Assembly: GCF_020404845.1 (NCBI RefSeq)
Contig: NZ_JAIOJZ010000001.1
Coordinates: forward strand, 186,001-250,000
DNA from: Streptomyces hyderabadensis
GTDB taxonomy: Bacteria; Actinomycetota; Actinomycetes; Streptomycetales; Streptomycetaceae
Reading direction: 5' to 3'
Length of the DNA stretch: 64,000 nt
In this document: positions 8,854 through 15,041 of the stretch, in pieces
How positions within the stretch are numbered: the stretch's first letter is position 1
How the letters are laid out: the number at the start of each line of letters is the position of its first letter
Program-made: the position numbers and the translations under genes
Notes under the pieces: generated by a model
The model's input: the letters and a program-made list of their open reading frames with translations, nothing else
Database searches by the model: none
Told to the model about the DNA's origin: nothing

Positions 8854-10049
8854 GTCGGCGCCGCGGTGCGTGCGAGCCGGCGCCGGATGTGCCCGATGAG
8901 CAGGAGCAGGTCCGCGCAGTACACGGTGGGCGCGCGGTAGCCGGAGCCGGGGCGGTAGCGGTGCCCGTACTCGCCGCCGCCGCACACGGACAGCTCCGGG
9001 CAGCGCAGGCACTGCTCGGCCAGGGCGCGCTCCCCGGCCTGCCGGGCGGCGAATCCGGGATGCAGCAGGACCTCGTCGAAGGAGTGGCGGAAGACGTCGA
9101 GGCCGCTCGCGGAGGAGCCGTCGGGTCCGGTGCGCAGCGTGTCGTTCTGGTGGACGGACCCGTCGGACTCGACGAAGACGGAGACGCTGCTGGTCACGCC
9201 CACCCAGTCGAGCCTGCTGTGCCCGCCGAGCACCAGGTGCAGCAGCTCGTCCAGGATCCGCACGGAGGTCTCCTTGCGCGGCGCGTCGGCCCAGCGGTCG
9301 AAGACGGCGGCCAGCCAGCGCCCGTACGTCCCGGCCGGTGCCGGGGGCGGGGCGCCCCAGTGGCCGTGCGGCAGCAGGAAGTCGATCAGCGGCGGCCGGG
9401 TCGCCAGCAGCGACTCGTAGACGGCGACCGGGTCCCTGGCCGCGTCCACCGTGCACAGCAGCCCGGCGTACAGCTGCGGGTAGCTGCCGGACAGCAGCCG
9501 CAGACCCGCCAGCACGTCGTCGTAGGAGCCCCGTCCCCCGCGGGTGCGGCGGTGCGCGTCGTGCGCCTCCCGGTCGCCGTCCACGCTGACGCCGATCCGC
9601 ACCCGGTGCTCGGCCAGCGTGTCCAGCATGCGGGTGTCGAGCAGCGTGCCGTTGGTCTGCACGGTGAACTCGGTCTCGGTGCCCGCCTCGCGGACGGTCT
9701 CCCGCACGGTACGCACGGCCTCGGCGACCCCCTCGGGTCCGGCCAGCAGGGGCTCGCCCCCGTGCAGCACGACCCGGACCTGCCGCAGCCCGTGGCGCCG
9801 CGCGTGCTCCGCGATCCGCTCGGCGGTGCGGCGCAGGGTCGCCTGGCTCATGGCACGGGGCTGCCGGCGCCAGGTGCGGTCGCCGTGTTCGTAGATGATG
9901 CAGTAGTCGCAGGCGAGGTTGCACCGGCTGCGGGTCTTGAGGACGAACTGGCGCAGCGGGACCGGCCGCCAGCCCTCGTCCAGGAGTGCCGCGACGTCGA
10001 CCGCGGGTCGGTCAGGCGCTCGCCTGCCAGCTGGTGTATTCGTCGTCAT
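8850..10049 (-). CDS. fxsB: radical SAM/SPASM RiPP maturase FxsB
   Basis: A 399-residue radical SAM enzyme. The cluster motif is C43-x3-C47-x2-C50 (CNLACDYC), followed by a GGEP motif near residue 107. A C-terminal SPASM/twitch region has CLRCPELSVCGGG and a later YC. Proteins of this family act on FxsA precursors and, by analogy with related three-residue cyclophane synthases, are expected to join an aromatic side chain to the beta-carbon of a residue two positions on. The ATG lies inside the 3' end of fxsA (38-base overlap), and the stop overlaps the HExxH gene start. It is shorter than the form fused to an inactive metallohydrolase, which fits the HExxH partner being a separate gene here. 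Confidence 0.9.
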   Translation of the reverse strand: MTTNTPAGRRAPDRPAVDVAALLDEGWRPVPLRQFVLKTRSRCNLACDYCIIYEHGDRTWRRQPRAMSQATLRRTAERIAEHARRHGLRQVRVVLHGGEPLLAGPEGVAEAVRTVRETVREAGTETEFTVQTNGTLLDTRMLDTLAEHRVRIGVSVDGDREAHDAHRRTRGGRGSYDDVLAGLRLLSGSYPQLYAGLLCTVDAARDPVAVYESLLATRPPLIDFLLPHGHWGAPPPAPAGTYGRWLAAVFDRWADAPRKETSVRILDELLHLVLGGHSRLDWVGVTSSVSVFVESDGSVHQNDTLRTGPDGSSASGLDVFRHSFDEVLLHPGFAARQAGERALAEQCLRCPELSVCGGGEYGHRYRPGSGYRAPTVYCADLLLLIGHIRRRLARTAAPT

Positions 10050-10182
10050 GGGACTGGGCGGCCTCCGTCTGCAGCCGCTCCAGGGCCACCGCGAGTACGG
10101 AACCGGGAAGCGCGCGCAGTTCGTCGACGGTGCATCCGGCGATGTCCGGCAGTGCGCACTCGACCCCCGTGGTCTCTTCCAC
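10012..10182 (-). CDS. fxsA: FxsA-like RiPP precursor with atypical C-terminus
   Basis: A 56-residue peptide. The leader LPDIAGCTVDELRALPGSVL followed by AVALERL has the D/G-x-x-x-L/L-x-x-L pattern of FxsA precursors. The family is named for a C-terminal F-x-S-x-x; here the tail is DDEYTSWQASA, so position -5 is Trp and -3 is Ala. Two back-to-back aromatic triplets remain, Y49-T-S51 and W52-Q-A54, either of which could be the crosslink site. I chose the GTG at 10182 because AGGAGG lies 10 bases upstream and it gives a length usual for the family; an ATG 13 codons earlier is possible. The last 11 codons overlap the start of fxsB. The product is probably cytoplasmic until processed; export is unknown. 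Confidence 0.8.
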   Translation of the reverse strand: MEETTGVECALPDIAGCTVDELRALPGSVLAVALERLQTEAAQSHDDEYTSWQASA

Positions 10183-10341
10183 GCCTCGGCCCCCTCCTGC
10201 TTCCGGGACGTCCGGCATCCGGTCCCGCGCCGCGGCACACCGCCGCCCGTGCATGGTAGGCGGATCCGGGTGCGGTGCGGGAGAGGGCCGCGCTCCCCCG
10301 CGGACGGATCCGGACACCCGGTTGCCCGGGCATGCCGCCCC

Positions 10342-10662
10342 TCAGCCTTCCCACACGGCACGCACGATCAGGTGGGCCTCTCCGGTCGCCTTGGCCACGA
10401 CCGCACCCGCCTCCCCGCTGAGCTTCACCCCGAACTCCAGCTCCAGCCGGCTCGGGGCGACGTCGAGGGACGTCATGCGGGTGTGCGCCTCGGCGGCCAT
10501 GCGCCGGATGCCGTCGAGGGCCTCGCCGAGGCCCTCCTGGGCGCGCCGGACGACCGTGCTCCCGTTGACCGAGATCTCCTGCAGTCCGTAGACGTCCTCG
10601 TCGACCGGTTCGACCAGGACCCGGCCGCCGTCCGGCAGCGCGAAGCTGACGACGTCCCCCAT
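10342..10662 (-). CDS. Trypco1-like (CU044_2847 family) small protein
   Basis: A 106-residue acidic protein beginning MGDVVSFALPDGGRVLVEP and ending in HLIVRAVWEG, with a central helix (LGEALDGIRRMAAEA) and a beta-rich C-terminus (LELEFGVKLSGEAGAVVAKA). This is the pattern of the trypsin-co-occurring domain 1 family, found next to trypsin-like and STAND effectors in actinobacterial conflict loci. The ATG is preceded by GGAGGG. It lies 159 bases upstream of fxsA on the same strand and may share its transcript. No trypsin-like protease is visible in the window. One could lie beyond the left edge, or this gene may serve the STAND protein. Confidence 0.75.
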   Translation of the reverse strand: MGDVVSFALPDGGRVLVEPVDEDVYGLQEISVNGSTVVRRAQEGLGEALDGIRRMAAEAHTRMTSLDVAPSRLELEFGVKLSGEAGAVVAKATGEAHLIVRAVWEG

Positions 10663-10758
10663 CTGGCACCCTCCCCAGGCTCGGCAGCGCCGGTGCGCTG
10701 AGGCAGTCGTACCCTGATCCGGGGTCCGTCCACACGTCCTGGCATCCTTGGTGCGGAC

Positions 10759-11643
10759 ATGAGCACCGCATCCCCCACCCCCGCCCTGCCGCGCAACCCC
10801 GTCGGCGGCCACGTCCCCGTGGCCGGCGGGCTGCACTCCGTCGGCCTGTCCTACGCCCGTGAACTGAAGGCGGAGGCCGTGCAGGTCTTCGTGGCCAACC
10901 CGCGCGGCTGGGCCACCCCGGCCGGCAACCCCAAGCAGGACGAGGCCTTCCGCGAGGCCTGCGCGGCCGGGTCGATCCCGGCGTACGTGCACGCTCCGTA
11001 CCTGATCAACTTCGGCTCGCACACCGAGGCGACGGTGCAGCGCTCGGTCGAGTCGCTGCGGCACTCGCTGCGGCGCGGGCGGGCGATCGGGGCGCTCGGC
11101 GTGGTGGTGCACACCGGCAGCGCGACCGGCGGGCGGGAGCGGTCTGTGGCGCTGAAGCAGGTACGGGAGCACCTGCTGCCGCTGCTCGACGAGCTGACCC
11201 ACGACGACGACCCGTACCTGCTCCTGGAGTCGACCGCGGGGCAGGGCGCCTCCCTGTGCTCGCGGACCTGGGACTTCGGGCCGTACTTCGAGGCGCTGGA
11301 CAGCCATCCGAAGCTGGGCGTGTGCCTGGACACCTGCCACGTCTTCGCGGCCGGCCACGACCTGACCGGCCCCTCGGGCATGCACCAGACCCTCGACCTG
11401 CTGGTGGACACCGTCGGCGAGGGCCGGCTGAAGCTGATCCACGCCAACGACTCCAAGGACGTGGCCGGTGCCCACAAGGACCGGCACGAGAACATCGGCG
11501 CCGGGCACATCGGCGAGGACCCGTTCCGCGCGCTGATGACCCACCCGGCGACCGAGGGCGTGCCGCTGGTCATCGAGACACCGGGCGGCAAGGAGGGCCA
11601 CGCGGCGGACGTGGCGCGGCTGAAGAAGCTGCGCGACGGCTGA
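10759..11643 (+). CDS. nfo: deoxyribonuclease IV (endonuclease IV)
   Basis: A 294-residue AP endonuclease of the Nfo family, a zinc-dependent TIM barrel that cuts 5' to abasic sites in base-excision repair. Seen: GGHVPVAGGL near the N-terminus, YVHAPYLIN, VVHTGSATGG, LLLESTAGQG, CLDTCHVFAAGHD, and HANDSKDVAGAHKDRHENIGAGHIG, which carry the expected His, Glu and Asp metal ligands. Length is usual for the family. It is transcribed away from the accessory locus and has no coupled neighbour. No clear Shine-Dalgarno precedes the ATG, so the start could be a few codons off. Confidence 0.95.
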   Translation: MSTASPTPALPRNPVGGHVPVAGGLHSVGLSYARELKAEAVQVFVANPRGWATPAGNPKQDEAFREACAAGSIPAYVHAPYLINFGSHTEATVQRSVESLRHSLRRGRAIGALGVVVHTGSATGGRERSVALKQVREHLLPLLDELTHDDDPYLLLESTAGQGASLCSRTWDFGPYFEALDSHPKLGVCLDTCHVFAAGHDLTGPSGMHQTLDLLVDTVGEGRLKLIHANDSKDVAGAHKDRHENIGAGHIGEDPFRALMTHPATEGVPLVIETPGGKEGHAADVARLKKLRDG

Positions 11644-11665
11644 CCCCCGAGGGCGCCGCGCCGGG

Positions 11666-12313
11666 TCACAGCTCGGGGCCGTCCCCGGGCTCCTCCTGGT
11701 AGGAGTAGCGCTGCTCCCGCCAGGGGTCGCCGATGTTGTGGTAGCCGCGCTCCTCCCAGAAGCCCCGCCGGTCGGCGGTCATGTACTCGATGCCGCGCAC
11801 CCACTTCGGGCCCTTCCAGGCGTACAGGTGCGGGACGACCAGCCGCAGCGGGAAGCCGTGCTCGGCGGTGAGCAGCTCGCCGTCCTTGTGGGTGGCGAAG
11901 AGGGTGCGCTCGGCGGCGAAGTCGGACAGCCGCAGGTTGGAGCTGAATCCGTACTCGGCCCACACCATCACATGGGTGACGTCGGGCGCGGGCGGGGCCA
12001 GCCGCAGGATCGTGGCGGCCGGGACGCCGCCCCACTCGGCGCCGAGCATGCTGAACTTGGTGACGCAGTGCAGGTCGGCGACGACCGTGGTGTAGGGCAG
12101 GGCGGTGAACTCGTCGTGGGTCCAGCCGTGCTTCTCGTCGTCGGTGGTGGCGCCGAAGACCCGGAACTCCCAGCGCTCGGGGCGGAACTTGGGGACGGGT
12201 CCGTAGTGCGTGACGGGCCAGCCGCGCTGCAGCCGCTGTCCCGGCGGGAGCTCGAACCGCGACGCTCCTTGCGAACCGTCTTCTCCCGATCCGTCTTCCA
12301 CCGGCTGACCCAT
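11666..12313 (-). CDS. sulfite-oxidase-like molybdopterin oxidoreductase
   Basis: A 215-residue protein of the oxidoreductase molybdopterin-binding family. DLHCVTKFS supplies the cysteine (C83) that ligates molybdenum, and GFPLRLVVPHLYAWKGPKWVRGIE is the usual cofactor-binding stretch. There is no dimerisation domain and no Tat signal, so this is the short cytoplasmic YedY-like actinobacterial type. The substrate is unknown. It is divergent from bfr across about 190 bases. The start ATG is preceded by only a weak ribosome site, and the 20 N-terminal residues are acidic and poorly conserved in character. Confidence 0.9.
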   Translation of the reverse strand: MGQPVEDGSGEDGSQGASRFELPPGQRLQRGWPVTHYGPVPKFRPERWEFRVFGATTDDEKHGWTHDEFTALPYTTVVADLHCVTKFSMLGAEWGGVPAATILRLAPPAPDVTHVMVWAEYGFSSNLRLSDFAAERTLFATHKDGELLTAEHGFPLRLVVPHLYAWKGPKWVRGIEYMTADRRGFWEERGYHNIGDPWREQRYSYQEEPGDGPEL

Positions 12314-12504
12314 GCCTCCATCCTGACAGACCCGGGCCGATGCCCCTCACCCACCTCACTTACATTCGGGCAAAGGCGGATAATCGCGACCAAGCCGACT
12401 AATCCTGTACTTACTTACTAAGTCAACACTTACTGGACGATCTTCGATGCCGGTGCAATCATGCCGCGCAACACGCCTGTTCCCGTTCGAAGGAGCCTCA
12501 AGCG

Positions 12505-13008
12505 ATGCAGGGCGACCCGGAAGTCATCGAGTTCCTCAATGAGCAGCTGACCGCCGAGCTGACGGCGATCAACCAGTACTTCCTGCACGCGAAGCTGCAG
12601 GACCACAAGGGCTGGACCAAACTCGCGAAGTACACGCGCGCGGAGTCCTTCGACGAGATGCGCCACGCCGAGGTGCTCACCGACCGCATCCTGCTCCTGG
12701 ACGGCCTGCCGAACTACCAGCGGCTCTTCCACGTGCGGGTCGGCCAGAGCGTGACCGAGATGTTCCAGGCCGACCGGGAGATCGAGCTGGAGGCGATCGA
12801 CCGGCTGCGCCGGGGCATCGAGGTGATGCGGGCCAAGCACGACATCACGTCGGCCAACGTCTTCGAGGCGATCCTCGCCGACGAGGAGCACCACATCGAC
12901 TACCTGGAGACCCAGCTCGACCTGATCGAGAAGCTGGGCGAGTCGCTCTACCTGTCGACGGTGATCGAGCAGACCCAGCCGGACCCGTCGGGGCCGGGAT
13001 CGCTCTAG
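12505..13008 (+). CDS. bfr: bacterioferritin
   Basis: A 167-residue haem-containing ferritin that forms a 24-subunit iron-storage shell. The ferroxidase ligands E18, E51, H54, E94, E127 and H130 are present and M52 is the haem ligand. The ATG has AAGGAG eight bases upstream. The region before it (12400-12450) is relatively AT-rich for this chromosome and contains ACTTACTAAGT, a short inverted repeat, but no clear iron box. It is convergent with the ferredoxin gene 10 bases away, which is expected to encode its iron-release partner. Confidence 0.97.
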   Translation: MQGDPEVIEFLNEQLTAELTAINQYFLHAKLQDHKGWTKLAKYTRAESFDEMRHAEVLTDRILLLDGLPNYQRLFHVRVGQSVTEMFQADREIELEAIDRLRRGIEVMRAKHDITSANVFEAILADEEHHIDYLETQLDLIEKLGESLYLSTVIEQTQPDPSGPGSL

Positions 13009-13018
13009 TCTCCGGCCC

Positions 13019-13243
13019 TCAGGCCGCCTCGGGAAGCTCCGAGAGGACCGGGGCGCCCTGGTCCGCCAGCTGCCGGCGGGGGCAGGCCCCGCGCCCGAGC
13101 AGAGCCTGGATGCGCCGTACGCAGCCGCCGCAGTCGGTGCCCGCCTTGCAGGCCGAGGCGATCTGCCGGGGCGTGCACGCACCGGCCTCCGCGTGGCTCT
13201 TCACCTGTTCCTCGGTGACACCGAAGCAGCTGCAGACGAACAC
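13019..13243 (-). CDS. bfd: bacterioferritin-associated ferredoxin (BFD-like [2Fe-2S])
   Basis: A 74-residue protein. CSCFGV and a later CKAGTDCGGC provide the four cysteines of the BFD-like [2Fe-2S] fold. Such proteins reduce bacterioferritin haem so that stored iron is released. I chose the GTG at 13243 because GGGAGG lies 8 bases before it; a GTG three codons upstream (13252) has the ribosome site directly abutting it and is less likely. An iron-box-like site lies at 13314-13332 in the promoter, so repression by a DmdR/IdeR-type regulator when iron is plentiful is likely. Functional pair of the convergent bfr. Confidence 0.92.
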   Translation of the reverse strand: MFVCSCFGVTEEQVKSHAEAGACTPRQIASACKAGTDCGGCVRRIQALLGRGACPRRQLADQGAPVLSELPEAA

Positions 13244-13313
13244 GCGGTTCACCTCCCGGGCGGGGTACAAGGTCGTGCCGTACCGACGACGACCGGAGGG
13301 CCCGACTGATCGG

Positions 13314-13332
13314 TGAGGCAAACCTAACCTTA
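13314..13332 (-). promoter_or_regulatory. iron box (DmdR/IdeR-type operator) upstream of bfd
   Basis: Read on the minus strand the site is TAAGGTTAGGTTTGCCTCA. It agrees at about 15 of 19 positions with the Streptomyces/mycobacterial iron-box consensus TTAGGTTAGGCTCACCTAA. It is 71 bases upstream of the bfd GTG, a normal operator position. Binding is inferred from the match. Confidence 0.75.
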
Positions 13333-13361
13333 CCCATCGCGCAAGGCCGGTAAAAGTGGGA

Positions 13362-13416
13362 GGGGCGCGGATCCCGTGTGACCCGCGCCCCATTCCACCC
13401 GCCCCGTCCGGGGCGG
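13362..13416 (-). terminator. double hairpin downstream of DAHP synthase gene
   Basis: Two hairpins sit just after the DAHP synthase stop. The first in transcription order has 8-bp arms (13399-13406 with 13409-13416). The second has 9-bp arms (13362-13370 with 13383-13391). Neither has a U-tract, as is common in Streptomyces. They separate this gene from the bfd promoter region. Confidence 0.6.
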
Positions 13417-13420
13417 ACCG

Positions 13421-14773
13421 TCACTGGTCCCGGTACATCTCCGCCACCAGGAACGCCAGGTCGAGCGACTGGCTGCGGTTGAGCCGCGGGTCGCAGGCCG
13501 TCTCGTAGCGCTGGTGCAGGTCGTCGACGAAGATCTCGTCGCCGCCGCCCACGCACTCGGTGACGTCGTCGCCGGTCAGCTCGACGTGGATGCCGCCCGG
13601 GTGGGTGCCGAGCGACTTGTGCACCTCGAAGAAGCCCTTGACCTCGTCGAGCACGTCGTCGAAGCGGCGGGTCTTGTGCCCGGAGGCCGCCTCGTAGGTG
13701 TTGCCGTGCATCGGGTCGGTGATCCAGGCGACGGTCGCACCGGACGCGGTGACCTTCTCCACCAGCTCGGGGAGCCGGTCGCGGATCTTGTCCGCGCCCA
13801 TCCGGACGATGAAGGTCAGCCTCCCGGGCTCGCGCTCCGGGTCCAGACGCTCGATGTACTGCAGCGCCTCCTCGGCCGTCGTCGTCGGGCCGAGCTTGAT
13901 GCCGATCGGGTTGCGGATCCGCGAGGCGAACTCGATGTGCGCGTGGTCCAGCTGCCGGGTGCGCTCACCGATCCACACCATGTGCCCGGAGACGTCGTAC
14001 AGCTGCCCGGTGCGCGAGTCGACCCGGGTGAGGGCCGACTCGTAGTCCAGCAGCAGCGCCTCGTGCGAGGAGAAGAACTCGACGGTCTGGAACTCCGCCG
14101 GGTCCGTCCCGCAGGCCCGCATGAAGTTCAGCGCGTTGTCGATCTCCCGGGCGAGCTGCTCGTAGCGCTGGCCGGAGGGGGAGGACTTCACGAAGTCCTG
14201 GTTCCAGGCGTGCACCTGCCTGAGGTCGGCGTAGCCGCCGGTGGTGAAGGCCCGCACCAGGTTCAGCGTGGACGCCGAGGCGTGGTACATCCGCTTCAGC
14301 CGCTCGGGGTCCGGGACCCGGGCCGCCTCGGTGAAGTCGAAGCCGTTGACGGAGTCACCGCGGTAGGTCGGCAGGGTGACGCCGTCACGGGTCTCGGTCG
14401 GCTTGGAACGCGGCTTGGAGTACTGACCGGCGATCCGGCCCACCTTCACCACGGGCACGGAGGCGGCGTACGTGAGCACGGCGCCCATCTGGAGGAGGGT
14501 TTTGAGCTTGTTGCGGATGTGGTCCGCGGACACCGCGTCGAAGGCCTCGGCGCAGTCGCCGCCCTGGAGGAGGAACGCCTCTCCCTTGGCGACGGCCGCC
14601 ATCCGGGCGCGCAGCTGGTCGCACTCGCCCGCGAAGACGAGCGGCGGATACGACTCGAGGTCCGCGATCACTGCGCGCAGAGCCTCAAGGTCGGGGTACT
14701 CGGGCTGCTGCGCCGCGGGCAGGTCTCGCCAGGTGTTGCCAGCGCTCGGGCTGGTCTTAGCGTTCACGGTCAC
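13421..14773 (-). CDS. class II 3-deoxy-7-phosphoheptulonate (DAHP) synthase
   Basis: A 450-residue class II (plant-type) DAHP synthase, condensing phosphoenolpyruvate with erythrose 4-phosphate at the entry to the shikimate pathway. Seen: FAGECDQLR, LLQGGDCAEAF, GRIAGQYSKPRS, LPTYRGDSVNGF, FFSSHEALLLDYE, HMVWIGERTRQLD, GIKLGPTT, DPMHGNTYE and GGIHVELTGDDVTEC, which carry the metal and substrate ligands. The start is GTG, with a second GTG two codons later also possible. It is divergent from the anthranilate synthase leader about 110 bases away, so both aromatic pathway genes share this promoter region. Cytoplasmic. The symbol differs between annotations (aroF, aroG or aroH), so none is assigned. 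Confidence 0.97.
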   Translation of the reverse strand: MTVNAKTSPSAGNTWRDLPAAQQPEYPDLEALRAVIADLESYPPLVFAGECDQLRARMAAVAKGEAFLLQGGDCAEAFDAVSADHIRNKLKTLLQMGAVLTYAASVPVVKVGRIAGQYSKPRSKPTETRDGVTLPTYRGDSVNGFDFTEAARVPDPERLKRMYHASASTLNLVRAFTTGGYADLRQVHAWNQDFVKSSPSGQRYEQLAREIDNALNFMRACGTDPAEFQTVEFFSSHEALLLDYESALTRVDSRTGQLYDVSGHMVWIGERTRQLDHAHIEFASRIRNPIGIKLGPTTTAEEALQYIERLDPEREPGRLTFIVRMGADKIRDRLPELVEKVTASGATVAWITDPMHGNTYEAASGHKTRRFDDVLDEVKGFFEVHKSLGTHPGGIHVELTGDDVTECVGGGDEIFVDDLHQRYETACDPRLNRSQSLDLAFLVAEMYRDQ

Positions 14774-14881
14774 GGCCCCAACATTACGGGGTCGGAACCG
14801 GGCCCCCGCCCCCGTGCCCAGGAAATGAGACGCACCGAATGCTCCGTGGACAAGCCCGGTGCGTGGGGTACGCTGCGCCCT

Positions 14882-14938
14882 ATGTTCGCGCACTCGACCC
14901 AGACCTGGTGGTGGACCGCTCATCCGGCGGCCCACTGA
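14882..14938 (+). CDS. trpL: trp operon leader peptide (three consecutive Trp codons)
   Basis: An 18-codon reading frame, MFAHSTQTWWWTAHPAAH, lies 104 bases before the anthranilate synthase gene and just before a strong hairpin. Three consecutive TGG codons at residues 9-11 are the hallmark of ribosome-mediated attenuation: stalling at low tryptophanyl-tRNA would favour an antiterminator. Leader-controlled trpE genes are known in Streptomyces. Confidence 0.9.
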   Translation: MFAHSTQTWWWTAHPAAH

Positions 14939-14960
14939 CTGCGCGCGACACCAGACTCCG

Positions 14961-14987
14961 CGAAGGCCGCCCGAGGGGCGGCCTTCG
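14961..14987 (+). terminator. trp attenuator hairpin
   Basis: A perfect 12-bp stem (14961-14972 with 14976-14987) has a 3-base loop and is followed by GTGTTTGTG. It begins 23 bases after the leader-peptide stop and ends 54 bases before the anthranilate synthase ATG. It is the expected terminator of the attenuation system. The competing antiterminator pairing was not worked out. Confidence 0.85.
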
Positions 14988-15041
14988 GTGTTTGTGCGAC
15001 CGGGTCCGTTCCTCTCCGACAACCGAGAAGGAACCGGACCC

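Noticed and set aside
8889..10259. Plus-strand frame opposite fxsB
   Set aside because: The minus strand encodes the CNLACDYC radical SAM motif and SPASM cysteines, so the plus frame is a shadow.
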